Shown one piece after another: positions 1-12,689 of a stretch of DNA of 64,000 nt; the first letter of the stretch is position 1; every line of letters begins with the position of its first letter. Under the pieces are notes generated by a model. It was not told the DNA's origin. It saw only the letters and a program-made list of their open reading frames with translations, and made no database searches. The DNA comes from Protopterus annectens (Eukaryota > Chordata > Ceratodontiformes > Protopteridae): contig NC_056732.1 in assembly GCF_019279795.1 (NCBI RefSeq), forward strand, positions 185,581,342-185,645,341, written 5' to 3'. Position numbers and translations under genes: made by a program.

Positions 1-300
1 TTATTTCTGTGTTGAGGTTTAAGTCACTTGTTCTCGTGGCTCTGATGGATTTGGATTTTTTGAGGTGGAGCATGTCCATTAATTCAGGATTGGACATGGC
101 CTTGTACGTCAGGCACAGATCACCTCTGAGTAGGTGGTATGAATAGAGCTGGAGTTTTTTCAGTTGGGCAGCATATGACATATGTTTAAGACCCTTTATC
201 CTCTTGGTGAGGAACTTTTGGGATCTTTCCAACTGCTGCAGGTATCGGGTGAGATACATCCCAAATGGGGCATTGTACTCAATCATTGGCCTGATATATT
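1..300 (-). pseudogene. CR1-like LINE, C-terminal coding fragment (copy A)
   Basis: Read on the minus strand, this stretch encodes the region downstream of the reverse transcriptase in a CR1-like LINE. Its translation contains KRIKGLKHMSYAAQLKKLQL, followed by LLRGDLCLTYKAMSNPELMD and LHLKKSKSIRATR. The same protein segment recurs at about 27190-27620 (+) and more distantly at 39050-39220 (+) and 46745-47002 (-), so it is one LINE group with several copies here. The window edge cuts the copy, so its 3' end is not visible. The 5' limit near 300 is where similarity fades. It is a dead fragment with no RT catalytic domain. Confidence 0.75.
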
Positions 301-782
301 ATTAGTAGTAGTAGTACATATTGCTCACCTGGTTTTCAACAAGCTTTATTTATTATGTCCAAGTGACTTGTGCTTATCTTAATTCTTAATGTCAGCCATT
401 CACATTGTTTTCTGTTTGCTCTACATTGTATTAGATCTATGTAGTCTGGCTACAGCTCAAATTAAATCGCTGGGCAATGAAATGCATTTGCAGATGCTGT
501 CTAAAATGGATGGTTTCAAAATGCTTTTCTGTAATCTTAGTTTCACAAAATGTAATCTTAAAGTTTTCTGTCTATATTACTGGGTTAATTAGATATGTAA
601 GTCCTTCTTTGAACTGAGTATTTCTTTTTGTGCATTTTCACTAACATAATATGAATTTTATGTTGAATAATATATATTTATAGTATAGTAGAAATTATTG
701 TACACTATAAGGTTAAGTTGGAGGTTTTATTATTTATGGCAATGCCTTTAAGACCACCTGTTTATCTTGGGGTATTATTATG

Positions 783-832
<50 letters not shown>

Positions 833-1880
833 GTATATAGAAGTGCTGCTTTTGTAACTCTGGAAAGAGTATGTACACACCTTGAAATATTGAAAATTAA
901 AGTGAGATTGAGGAACTGTAAACTGCATTTAAAATTGCTATATCTCAGAGGCAAGTCCATTTTCTCTGAGGTGCAGAGATCTTGTACTTAATGGTTATAA
1001 GTAGCAGTACTGTGAGGTATGCAGCCCCCTCATGTCAGGGGATACAGGGTTGGAGGCTTAATACAATGTACAAATGCTTATAATGTATAACAGCAAGATT
1101 TGCAATACGTACTTAATGGAAAATGCATTTTTCAGAGTTGTCTGGCTCACATTATCTAAGCTTAAAGCTTTAGAAGGATGCTGTATTAGTTTAGTTATGC
1201 ATTTAGTGTTAATACAAGCATAAAGTACTTCAGTCATTGTTAAACTACACTGATGTTTATCTATTCAGCAGCATGAGGTTAAGTGCAGTTACTGATTTTC
1301 CTATTTGTATCATTTATTTTCTTTCTGGTAGATATGTTGCTTATAGCTAATATTTGGAAAACTATTTATTTTATTGCTTTTTCAGAATATGATTTTATAT
1401 TCACCTTTGTTTTAATATCTGAATTCTTATAAGGATCTTTCAGGATACCTTCAATAATAAAATTACAGCAGAGATGTCAAATGCATATTGGGATAATTTT
1501 AGCTTAGGAATAATGGCATGAGAGTTATTTTTATTCTCAGTAAATGTCAAAATATTACCAGAAAACAATAACAAGACTTATTATGCACATTTCTTAAATC
1601 AACTGTTCATATACATATGGCCAAAGAAACATCACTGAACTAGAAATAACTTGAGTTTTATTAAAACCTTGCACATTAAAATCATACATACAGGCAGAGA
1701 TATCAATAAAATACAATAACTATTATTAAGAAATGACTTCAGGTTGACTCATCAAAGGAAATTTTAGCACATGATAATACCACATGAGTAAATCACTGCC
1801 AGATACTTTCAGTAAATGTCAAAATACATATTTTGCCAGTGGTCAAGTTCCCTCTGCACTTCAAAGTTGGGGCATCCCTT
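301..1880. other. AT-rich stretch without recognised gene
   Basis: No coding segment, RNA gene or repeat family was recognised apart from the TA microsatellite at about 788-825. The short open frames look like chance frames in AT-rich DNA. Confidence 0.5.
788..825. repeat. (TA)n microsatellite
   Basis: About 19 TA dinucleotides in a row, followed by a short CA run. The open frames across it encode only alternating Tyr-Ile and are artefacts. Confidence 0.95.
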
Positions 1881-1889
1881 ATCCCTTTA

Positions 1890-1890
1890 A

Positions 1891-1950
<60 letters not shown>
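1890..1950. repeat. (TG)n(TA)n compound microsatellite
   Basis: About 19 TG units pass directly into about 11 TA units. The 63-bp tandem array starts about 90 bp downstream. Confidence 0.95.
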
Positions 1951-2044
1951 GTCAATGCCATAGTTATACTCAGTGGAAAAAATAGGCAACCATCATTATC
2001 ACTGACAGTGGGATTTTTTGTACAACTTTCAGGCTTCACTAAAA

Positions 2045-2715
2045 AAAATATTTCATGCAACCTATGGTTTTGTTGTCACTGACTGTGGTGGACATTGCTG
2101 TTTTCTAACAATCCATTATGCAACCTATGGTTTGGTTGTCACTGACTGTGATAGACACTGTTGTTTTCCAACAATCCATCATGCAAGCTATGGTTTGGTT
2201 GTCACTGAATGTGGTGGACATTGCTGTTTTCTAAGAATCTATCATGCAACCAGTAATTTGGGTGTACTGACTAGGATGGACATTGCTGTTTTCTAACAAT
2301 CCATCATGCAATCTATGGCTTGGTTGTCACTGACTGTAGTGGAACTTGCTGTTTTCTAACAATCCATTGTGAAACCTATGGTTTGGTTGTTATTGAATGT
2401 GGTGGACATTGCTGTTTTCTAAGAATCCATCATGCAACCAGTGGTTTGTTGTACTGACTAGGATGGACACTGCTATTTTCTAACAATCCATTATGCATCC
2501 TGTAGTTTGGTTGTTACTGACTGTGATGGACATTGCTGTTTTCTAGCAATCCATCATGCAACCTATGGTTTGGCTATCACTGACTGGGATGGACATTGCT
2601 GTTTTCTAATGATTATCATGCAACCTATGACTTGGTTGTCACAGACTGTAGTGCACATTTCTGATTTCTAACAATCCATCATGCATCCAATGGTTTGGTT
2701 GTCACTGATTGTGAT
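2045..2715. repeat. 63-bp tandem repeat array, part 1
   Basis: About 10-11 diverged copies of a 63-bp unit, recognisable by the segment aacaatccatcatgcaacc at the unit start and ggacattgctgttttct at its end. Adjacent starts at 2108 and 2171 give the period exactly. Units differ by many point changes, so the array is not young. The array stops inside a unit near 2715, and the remainder of the same family reappears at about 4022. Confidence 0.9.
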
Positions 2716-4021
2716 GTTATGAGGTAGTGCCATCTGTGCCAGGGAGCATAAGGCAGTACATATGTACATATGCCAGCATAGCTAGCTGGAGTTTTGTAAA
2801 TAATTTTATGTTATTTGACTAGCACACTGATTTAAAAAGCTGCTTGAGTTAAAAATACATTTGTAAAGTTGCTTGCATTAAAAATGCATCAACAGTACGT
2901 CCTGCTGGACAGAAAGAATGTATGCATGTATATTAAGTTGTATTGTTATAACTGATCACATGTGTATGTTTATCAGCAAATCCTGGAAGGGTAGAAAGTT
3001 TGAAATTGTGTTTTATAGCTTTTAGATGTTGCCACAGATCTTAGCAAGGCTCTGCGTGTGTATTGTACAAGTCAGATGGTGAGAGGTGATCACATCCTCT
3101 AACCAGCATCTGTTTTCTTTGGAACCCTCTAAGCAGCACTTTAAAATCTGACAGGAAAGATTTCTGACAGGATATATAGCTTACATATCCATACAGACAA
3201 AGACAAGCTTTTGCTGTGGTAAGGCACTCAGTATGCATCAGTTTGCCTTACTTTCGTAAGTAGTTACTGAACAGTAATACTTGAGTTAGTCAGGGACATT
3301 TAGTGAGAATAGTTTAGTATTGTTTTCTGCATATGTGAGAAACTATCCAACTGTGTTATGTTTTTATATCTCTGTGGCTGAATTTTTTATATCTCTGTGG
3401 TATTTTATTCAGTATGCTCCTGTTTTCTGTTTTATTCTTTATCATTAAATATTTTAATACCTTTCATTGTGGCTGGTCCTTTAGATAATACTTTTAACAT
3501 CTTGAGAGTTCTTATGCTTGTTTTAGTGACACTGTGGCTGCTCTTAAAAGTTTTGCTGCTTTGGTCACACCCTACCATTTGTATTAGTATTCATTTTACA
3601 CAGTATAATTGGTACCCTTTGTAAGAGCCTTAGGGTAGCTGACTGGTGGCAGAGTGATTACCTCAGAGTCTGGGCAGAAAGGGGGACAGCTAGTAAATCT
3701 GTGTTAGCTTTTCCCATGTGTGTTTGTGTGTGTGTGAAACTCAAATATCCAGTTATGTGTGTGAACTACTAGGAACAGGGACACAGAGCTCCAAAGTTGT
3801 CAGTGTGGAGTTTTGTGTGGGTCTGGAAAGAGAAGGAGAGCCAAGTTCCAGATCAAGAGCATGCTCCATATGTGCTCTTAAGGGAAATTTTGCTTGGTGC
3901 AGAGAAACTGCATCTAAAAATAATGTGTGAATCCATGTTTGCTTTTAATGACCATCCCTCACTAGAGTCAGTGGTGAGGATTGAGTCTGCTTGATTTCTG
4001 GCCAGAGAAGGGCCCATCACA
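2716..4021. other. 1.3 kb unrelated segment splitting the 63-bp array
   Basis: This block lies between two parts of the same tandem array, and both parts break in the middle of the repeat unit, so it is best read as an insertion. No transposon protein, terminal repeat or clear target duplication was found. Near 3643-3690 there is a short tRNA-SINE-like stretch (ctgactggtggcagagtg), too weak to call. Otherwise nothing recognisable. Confidence 0.5.
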
Positions 4022-4185
4022 TTGACTATAATGGACATTGCTATTTTCTAACGATCCATCATGCAGCCTGTGGTTTGGTTGTACTGACTAGAATGGACAT
4101 TGCTGTTTTTGAACAATCCACTGTGCAACCTATGACTTGGTTGTTACTGACTGAGATTGACACTGCTGCTTTCTAATAATCCGTC
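4022..4185. repeat. 63-bp tandem repeat array, part 2
   Basis: About 2.6 further copies of the unit seen at 2045-2715, with the same ggacattgctgtttt and tggttgt segments. They continue from the point in the unit where part 1 was interrupted. Confidence 0.85.
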
Positions 4186-4743
4186 GGCACTGCTTTGAAT
4201 CTTTAATAGTCATTATATCACTTCTAAGGTCAAAATGCATTCTTTTGTTGAAGAAAGGTACTTTCTAACTGAATATAGTACATATTTTTCGAGGTATTCC
4301 AAATCTCACTCTTATACATGTGGGTGGCTGGAATTTAATTTTAATTTCTTTTCAAGATAAGAAAAAAATTTGTAAACACATTAGTACAGAGCTCTCACTT
4401 TTCACCTCAGAAATCACCCAAGAATTATCAGAGACAAAGGCTCCAATAAGGGATAGTTTATGTTTATACTTACTGATACTCATCAGAATACTGCTAGAAC
4501 AAAATTATATGTCAAAAGATGCATTTTTTCAAGAGTAAGGGATTTGTATCTCTAATATTTGATATTACTTTATGATTGTAGTTCATTTGGTTTTGCCATA
4601 AAATACACATTTTATGATGATCTGAGCAAGCATTGGGGTAAAGTTATGGATGTTCCCAGGAATCTGGGACAGCTGAGAGGTATGTTACAATTTAGCAAAT
4701 TCAAAACACATTAAATTTGACAATCCAAATCATTTGACTGATG
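4186..4743. other. AT-rich stretch without recognised gene
   Basis: No coding, RNA or repeat feature recognised between the tandem array and the Penelope-like remnant. Confidence 0.4.
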
Positions 4744-4830
4744 ATAATCGAGGTGAAAACACATAAATCTTAAAAATAAAATATATACATAACATTTTGA
4801 CTGCATAAAATTTCAAAAACAGTGACCAAT

Positions 4831-5157
4831 TTATTTACACAGCCTCCTCCTCTTTAAGACAGGCTTAATAAATGCCCTCTCATTTAAGTCCTTACCCCTG
4901 TCCGCTCTTAAAATAATAATCCAACATGTTTCCCTATATTCAGTGTATGTTCTAACATCTCGCCCCCTAATACTGGGTTTAATTACCTCCATAACCCTAA
5001 ATTTAAAAGTGTGATGTACTCCTTGTTCAGTGACATGTTTTGACAGGGCGTTATTAGCGGAATTCTTTTTTATATTGTACATATGTTCCCTCATTCTTTC
5101 GCGTAATACCCTATTACATTTTCCCACATAAAACGCCCACAGAGGGCATCTATTAAG
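4831..5157 (-). pseudogene. GIY-YIG endonuclease fragment of PLE-1
   Basis: The translation reads CPLWAFYVGKCNRVLRERMR and then EHMYNIKKNSANNALSKHV. That is the YIG half of the GIY-YIG motif (YVGK), followed by the Arg and Glu-His spacing seen in Penelope-type endonucleases, with a later Tyr-Arg-Glu (YRETCW) that may be the metal-binding Glu. In Penelope-like elements this domain sits at the C-terminus after the RT and nicks target DNA. Only this domain remains. The open frame from the first Met spans 4831-5127, and similarity extends a further 10 codons upstream. Confidence 0.75.
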
Positions 5158-5344
5158 GTGTTTTCACCTCGATTATGGGGATTGAGCCAATGTTTCATAT
5201 ATACTTTTATATATATATTTTTTACACATAGATCTGTAACTGTAGACTTGTTTTGGGTATACAGCTTTAATGAATTTTAATTGACTAATTAGCATTGATT
5301 ACCTAGCTTCTTATATATGTGCTCTTTCATCTTGTATATATCTT

Positions 5345-5380
5345 TGGTCTGATGAAACTCCTAAGTGAAAGCGCTTACCA
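5345..5380 (+). ncRNA. Hammerhead ribozyme motif (type I, minimal) of PLE-1
   Basis: All core elements are present in order. Stem I 5' strand is TGGT (5345-5348), then the core CTGATGA (5349-5355). Next comes a short stem II, ACT/AGT with a CCTA loop after one unpaired A, and then the core GAA (5367-5369). Stem III is the self-complementary AGCGCT (5370-5375), followed by cleavage-site T (5376). Stem I 3' strand is ACCA (5377-5380), complementary to TGGT. The tiny palindromic stem III is what hammerheads in Penelope-like elements have, where activity is thought to need dimers. Stem II is only 3 bp, so activity is uncertain. Confidence 0.75.
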
Positions 5381-5714
5381 TTGTTGAATAAACCTGTATT
5401 TTATACAGACGTTTGACGTTGGATTTATGGACTTTTTATATGCTGCTGCTATTGATGCAAGTTTTTTAACCTCGTTATTATTTTATATTTTTTAGCCCTG
5501 GTTGCTCCGTAGCTCCGTATTTTAATTTTGATTCATTATACGTTTGCTTTTGGAGTTTTTACTACGGAGCTTTTATTCCAAGGTTTGCTAGTCATTGTGG
5601 TTTTTACAATAATTTAATACATTCATAACATTCAATAACTATTTACAGTATTCACATTCAGCCAGGCAAAAAGGATTCAGATAAAAACATCTGTAGTTCA
5701 ATAATAAGTTAATA

Positions 5715-8700
5715 TATAAACTATGTTAGGAAGAGTTTGGTTCCATCTGTAGGGTATCAATCAAATTAAAAACTTTCCTGCATGGACTATTAACCAATGG
5801 CTTAGGAAATGTTCTTAACTCTTTAGTTCTTTTCTCCATTAGTATGCATTTCTTATTGTAGGAATTCCTCCATTGTGGGTGCTACATTAGAGTTCCATCT
5901 TCTAGTTATACATTTTCTGGTTATTGCTAACATTGTCCACAACAAATACAGGTCATCTTTCTTCATATTATTACTATTAATGACATCCAACAAAATGAAA
6001 GACTTTGTCAAAACAAATATATCAGTATAGATAGCTTGAAGAAATTTGTTAATCTCATTCCAATATAGTTTAATATTAGTACAGTCATAAAAATATGAGA
6101 CCAGTCAGCATTAGTGGACAGATGATATCTCCAGCATAACTTGCTGTTTGAATGGTTCATTTTGGAGAGTTTCTCAGGTGTCAAAAATGATCTATATAGA
6201 AATTTCCAATGAAAAATCCTCCAGAATTATGAATAAGAAGTTAGTTTAACTGAAAATAAAATGTTTGTTTTATCTTCCATTGATAATGATACTTGAAACC
6301 CTTTAGTTAGGTATTGCCAGTAAGAATCTTTAGGAGCTGTCTTCTAGACAATTAAAGTGTTATATAGATATGATAATTCATTCTTAACATTGATATTGTT
6401 ATATAGAATTCCAGAAATCCAGTTTATAATTTTTGGGATGGTTTTGAAGGATGAGTTATGTATTATTCTATACAGATCCTTAGTGTATGCTGTGACACTC
6501 TGCAGAACCAACCAGTCATTAGGGGATAGGCCATAGGTTGACAATATACTTTGTGTGTTCAAAGCTTGTTGGTTTTCAATACATCGAAACCAACAAAATA
6601 GGTTGTTTTCCCACAAACCAAAATTCTCTCCATGTGTTTTATCAGGGAAATCCCTTGTAATAGTAAACTGTATTAAAAATCTATGCCACAGTTTTATATC
6701 TAGATTTGCATTAATGAATTTTCTAAACAAATCAAAAATATTGTTAGTGTTAGTTTAGTTCATTTTGTTGTACTATACTGTAAATTTAAACTGAAATAGT
6801 ACCGTATCTTATCTTTGTCAGTTACCAAAGCATTTTTTGATAAATAATTTTCATTCATTAGTATAATGGAGTATAACTGTTTCCAACTAGAAGAGTATCT
6901 AAGATTTATCCAATTCATCAATATTTTAATTATAGATGCCTTTATATACGTTTCAATCTCTGGGAATTTTAACCCCCCTTGTTCCCATTTTCATGAGAAT
7001 ATGCCACTTTGTTTCTTTTGGGGTACCATAGGAATTTCATCAGAGTTGAAGTGATTTCTTTAAGGATTTTCTTTCATGGTAGAAGTATAAGGGCTTGTGC
7101 TCTATATAATATTTTAGGTAACAAAACCATTTTTATTTGTTGTAACCTATCATCAAACATTATAAACAAATTATTCTATTTGCTTATTAATGTCTTGATT
7201 AAGTCTATGGCTTTAGCATAGTTAAGCTGAAAGGTTTCCTCTATATTCTTACCTAGGTCTATTCCTAAATAGTCTAGAGTTGAAACTTGGTTTCCAATAA
7301 TATGATTAACTGGAACCTGTATGTTCTTTTCTTATTTAATAATAAATATTTTGATTTAGATTTGTTGAAGGAGAGTCCTGAGATTTTTTGAAATTTGTTA
7401 TTATTATATCCACTTTACCTAACACTTCCTTAGAGTTAGGTAAGGTAAGTAAGACATCATCAGCAAACATCATTATTTTAGATATATATTGGTCATATAT
7501 ATTTATACCCTGGTGGTGGTGCTGCGGTAACGTTGTTGCCTCCCAGTAAGACGTTGTCCTGTTTGATTCTCAGCTAGAACGTCTTCTGTGTTGAGACATG
7601 CGTGAATGGGCGTACCTTCATTGAAGGTTGTGCGTCAGGGCCAGCAACTCGGCACGTAAAAATCTACTGCCAATCATTAGCGGACCGGAGTTCTGCTGTG
7701 GTGACCCCTAACCGGGAAAAGCCAAAAGACACAAACAAATCTTTGGGTTATTACTTATTATAATGGCAAGTATTTCTATGGCCAGAGCAAATAGGATAGG
7801 GGACATGGGACATGCTTGTCTTGTACCTCTAGTGATTTGGATTGCTTTTGAAGTAAAAGGACCTAATTTGACATATGCTAGATTATTTTCATAGCTTTTC
7901 TTTATCATTGTTAGAAAAAAGAGGGGATCAAATAACTGTAAGACTTTAAATAAATAACCCCAATTTAAGGAGTCAAAGGCCTTTTGAATATCTAGACCTA
8001 TTATAAATGCTTCATGGTTTCCTCTGTTGAGGTAATCTATCAGTGTTAATACTCTTTTAATATTATCCTGTGTATACCTGTTATGTATGAAACCAGTTTG
8101 GTCTTAATTTATTATTTTAGATATGGATATTTTCAATCTATTGACCATAATTGACATAAATAGTTTATAATCATTATTCAACAAAGAAATTGGTCTATAT
8201 GAGTTGCAATGATTAGGGTCCTTATTCTATTTTAATATAGGGGAAATTAGAGAATATCTCTAAGAAGGAGGAATATTTGCTAATGTTTGAACTTCAAGAA
8301 AGGTTTTATGTAGGAGAGAGATTATAGATGAAGAGAATAATCTATAAATTAAATTAAATTAAGCCATCTATTCCAGGTGCTTTATTAGATTTACTTCTTT
8401 TAATCCCATCTATAATTTCCTTTTGAGAAATAGGTTTTTGTAGCTCTAACTTAAGTTCCTCATGAATTCTTGTTATGTTGGGAACTATATTCTCTAACTT
8501 CTCACATTCATTTGTACTTATTTTATCCTTATGATGCTCTGCATAATGATAATTAAAAGCCTCCAGAATGTTGCCTATGTCCGAGACTTTTTTTTCCTTT
8601 TCCCTTCATGAAATATACTATCAGTGTTATTAATTTTTAATTGTATCTTAACTTTCATAGATAGGTTATGAAGATGCTTAGGAGATGTAGCATAAGAATT

Positions 8701-9756
8701 TAATGTTTTAGTTTTCCCACAGCTAAATTAGTTTTATGGGATAATATTTCATTGTATTTCTTATTTTCTTCTATTTTCTTATTATTATCTGTAGCAATTA
8801 AGTTCTTATTAGCTTTAAGAGATAATATTTTATTTTGGAGTTGCTGTAACTCTGAGTTCCATTCTTTTTATTTTTGTACCAGCTAATGGTTTTTCCATAT
8901 AGATAGGCCTTAAGAGAATCACAAACCATACTTGTGTTTGCTTCAGATTTATAATTAATCTCTAAGAAAAGCTGAAGTTCAGAAGTTATCCAAGATTTAA
9001 AGTATTTAATTTTTGTGATGTATGAAGGAATCCTTGAAGTAATAACTAACTGATTGAATTGCAAGTGTATTGTTGACAACAGGGAATTATGATCTGAAAA
9101 GGGACAAGGTTGTATTGAAAAATTCAAGATTTCAGAATAAAGATCCTGTGAGATATAAATTTTATCTGTTCTAGTTTGGGTTCCATGTCTATAGTCTTGG
9201 TGTGAGAATTTGGTCCCAAAGCATTAAGGTATCTTTTAATTTTAACATTTCTGTCCATTTTTTTTACTGTTTGGCTGAGGACAATAGTCTAGCAGATTTC
9301 CTATTGGTAGTTTCTGTAATATCTGTGATACAGTTGAAATCACCTCCTAGTAAAATATTACCTTTAGAAGTAGTTGTAATAAAGTCTAAGTGTTTTTTAG
9401 CTAGTCCAACCCCCATACCTGGGAACCAGTATAAATTAACCAGTGTTCAAATTCTATTGTTAAACTTAAGTATAACTAAGGCCATGAGCCCATCATTATC
9501 TTCATGTCTGTAAATAATTTGGAGATTTAAGAAAGTCTTTTTCCATAGAATTTTTACTCCTCTGGTCTTATTTTTATAAGAAGATTGAGCAAATAGTGTA
9601 TATTCCTTAGGGTCCTACATAAATGTGTCATTTATTTTAAAGTGTGTGAGGAAAAACTGCTTGAGCCTTGTTTAGTTTAAGATACCTTAGCAGATTAGCT
9701 CTCTTATATGGGTTGTTTAAGCCATTAGTATTTAAGGAAATCAAAGTTAAATACAT
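5715..9756 (-). pseudogene. L1-type ORF2 (endonuclease-RT) pseudogene
   Basis: The frame starts at an ATG at 9756 with MYLTLISLNTNGLNNPYKRA, the start of an AP-type endonuclease (Asn motif LNTNGLNN). The endonuclease end is seen at about 9127 (FSIQPCPFSDHNSL, the SDHN motif). RT motifs follow: GTRQACPMSPILFALAIE near 7810 (motif B) and MFADDVLLTLP near 7470 (motif C, Phe-Ala-Asp-Asp intact). The C-terminal domain reads CWRYHLSTNADWSHIFYDC near 6100, a variant of the L1 CCHC-like motif. There are multiple frameshifts and stops plus the SINE insertion at 7509-7739. The best match is the L1/Tx1 group. Confidence 0.85.
7509..7739 (+). mobile_element. tRNA-derived SINE (family S1, copy 1)
   Basis: A roughly 230-bp unit lies on the plus strand inside the minus-strand L1 RT. 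The head has a B-box-like gtttgattctc, and the body contains cagcaactcggcacgtaaaa and aatcattagcggaccggag. It ends gtgacccctaaccgggaaaa then a CAAA-type tail. A second copy with the same body and tail is at 62041-62253. The L1 reading frame resumes directly on either side, which fixes the insertion. The A box is weak, and no target duplication was seen. The tail resembles tails common in ray-finned fish SINEs (from memory). Confidence 0.85.
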
Positions 9757-12689
9757 ATCAGAATTCTTTAAAGATAACAAATAATAAAGGAACTCATATT
9801 AATAGAATCCTGTATACAAAACACTCTTCCTGAATAGACAACAGAATATCAACTGTTGTATTTCTATTTATCTCAATCCAAATAACTTTCCCGATAAAAG
9901 ATAAAAGTAAAACAGTTTTGTCAGGAATTTCAAAACTAGAAAAACAAATAACAAAAGAATTAGCAAAAAACTTTAATACACCCTATACATGGAATGAGAT
10001 ACATTCCTAGTCTAGCAAACAAAACTAAATCTGCTAGACTACCTATCCCAACCATCAGCCTTTGTTGGTTCGAGCCCATGAAAACAAAGTAAAAAATTGA
10101 GAATATATTATAAATTAAGAGAAAAATAATAGTGATAAACAACTAATCAGATATTGATTCCAGTTAGGTTTTAGAGATAGGTTACATACACTATTATTAG
10201 AAGCATTAAACATTTATACAGTAAATATTCACTAAGGAAGCAAGAGACATATTAGGATATATATAATCTGAATTTAGTGCTTAACAGACTAAGGGAACAT
10301 TAGCTTTATTAACAATCTAAATGATTACCCAAAATACCTAAGCATGTCATCTGTATTAGTTCAAATAAAAACTTCAAAATAGCAGAACAAATCAAAGAAT
10401 CAGTTAGCATTTGTATTTACTTGCCCTCTGAATAAATCTTGTGACAAACTCCCACTAAATAAAAACTTCACACGAGTTGGGTGTTAGCACATAGTGAGTG
10501 TGTATCATTCCCAAAAGATGGTAACACAGATTCTTAGAAATATTCCATAACACATATTTGTCCTTAATTAACTCCTAAACCTCTGGAATAGCACATGATT
10601 AAATGGCTGACTAAAATCAATAATAATTAACTGGCACCAGTTAATATGACAAAAATTAGTAAACAACATTTATATAAAACTTACTATGGATAACAGGTCT
10701 TAAAATGAGTGACTCAAAGACAGAATTAAGATAGAGATAGCTGTAAATATCTACCATAGTGATATGGTAATCCTAGAACTTATAACTTGTTGTGTTATCA
10801 CAAGTCATAGATATTACTGAGCTCTTTCCCTGTCATAAAGTGCTAATATACTAAAAACATGACTTTATAATAACTGAAAACATGACATCTGAAATATAAA
10901 TAATATCTAAGATACAATAAGAAAATCAACATATTAAATGCAAAGTAATTATAGTTCAATCAAAATTATTCACACATATATTTGCTAGCATTTAGTATGG
11001 TGTTTGAGTATCCTTACAGTTATTACCATTAGTCATAAGCATTTACTGTAAATGTATAAGCATATACTAAACACTTGTTAACTGCAAAGGAAAGTTATTT
11101 ATAAAGATCTATTTATAAAAAACTCCAGTATATTCACTAGAAATAGTGGCTATAATTAGCTGTTTACAAGAAAAAATAGCATTGCTCTATATATTTGATC
11201 ACAAAATATAGTCACTATTATAAAAGGGAACCATGAATATATTTGCAATGTAGCTCATAATTCTTATAAGAGAAGCCTACTATGCTATATTAACCAATCC
11301 GAGTCTTGACATCCACAATTAGGCTTGCATATACACATTAGATGTAATATAATCTGATCTGCATGCACAGAATGCATGATGTCACGAGCTAAGTAAGAAA
11401 GCTTCACTTCTTAAATTTCAAACTGACATTTTCCCGCCCACCACGTTACTCAGTACAGTTTCCTGACCTCACTTTAACTGTATCAAAAAGTCTGCTTATT
11501 TACAGTAACAAATGTAAAGTTTAACTGTCAGATACAGTAAAATAACATTCAATACACAATAAATCGCCTCCAGACATCACAAACCATACAACACACATAA
11601 AAAAACTGTTTGATACAGCTTTTCCCATAACTAAACTCTATATAACTGACAAATTTAGAACATCCGAAACAGTCATTTAAAAGCATTCTAAAAAAAAAAG
11701 AACACACCTCTCCCATTACATAAAAACTTTCAGATCCCAGCTAAAGCTTCTAATTAATAGGCTGAACAGTCCATAAATTCATGTCGTCATTCTCATTTTA
11801 AATACAAAGTCATTTTCTGAAGCAAGCACTTACCAGGAACATCAAGCATGAGCAATCTGTATCACAGGGACACTCAGACAGCTACGGACATCTAGCAATA
11901 AACTATTGCTGCTAAGTAGATATACAAGAGATACATACTGCTAAAATACAGGAAACATAGTGTCTCTGCCAAATTCAAGTTGAATAGAGTAAGTCCGTTG
12001 CCAGTGAGAGAGAAAACAGTACTTTAACATTAAACTCTACAGGAAAACTAACTTGTAACCATTTAATAACCTTGTGCCATAAAACATACAAGGATATAAC
12101 TGTCAGAGAGACCCAACTTATGTCAAAAGCCGGCAAACAGTTTTTTGTTCACACAGGTACCAATATTTATTCTGAAACAATCAGAAGTTATAAATATTAA
12201 AGAAACTAGTTAATATATACTAAATCATATGTATGTTCTGTTATCCCATGTATCCAAAACAGTTTTGATAAATTAATCTAAGCAGTGACTATACCTGTGT
12301 AATCACTCAGAAGAACATTTGGCAGGACAAAGGGTTATATATTACTTGAAATAAAGCATGTCATCTTAAGGTCATAAAAGCAAAGATAGCTTACTGTTCA
12401 ATTATATCACTCAATAAACTAGTAATATTATACTAATATACTAAAAAGCATAAACAGTTATTTAATTTGTATATGAACAAAAACAAAGTATAGAAATTAA
12501 AAAGCAAAAAGAGAAAGAAAAGCAATAAGAAAAATATTGTCATGACATACCTTACTTGAAGATTTAGCAAGTATAAAAGAAATTAAAGTCCAGTTGCAAT
12601 AGATGCTTTGAGAGATTTAGTGGGAACAGCAATCTTTGACTCAGTTTTTTGTTTTTAATTTTTAACATCAGTCCAAGAAGATTTATCAG
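9757..12689 (-). other. Inter-ORF region of the minus-strand L1
   Basis: About 2.9 kb of AT-rich DNA between the ORF1 end and the ORF2 start, with no coding signal. The plus-strand L1 also has a long spacer of about 2.3 kb here, so the length is probably a family trait, although extra insertions in either copy cannot be excluded. Confidence 0.5.

Larger units (their letters stand above)
4744..5600 (-). mobile_element. Penelope-like element remnant (PLE-1)
   Basis: This remnant holds a GIY-YIG coding segment on the minus strand (4831-5157). It is bracketed by a 19-bp inverted repeat, ataatcgaggtgaaaacac at 4744-4762 and its reverse complement at 5157-5175. The right flank continues into AT-rich terminal-repeat-like DNA carrying a plus-strand hammerhead ribozyme motif (5345-5380). 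The RT domain is absent, so the copy is severely 5'-truncated. The right limit near 5600 is uncertain and no target duplication was found. The layout (truncated body, then an inverted terminal-repeat copy with a hammerhead) matches PLE-2 and PLE-3 in this window. Confidence 0.75.
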
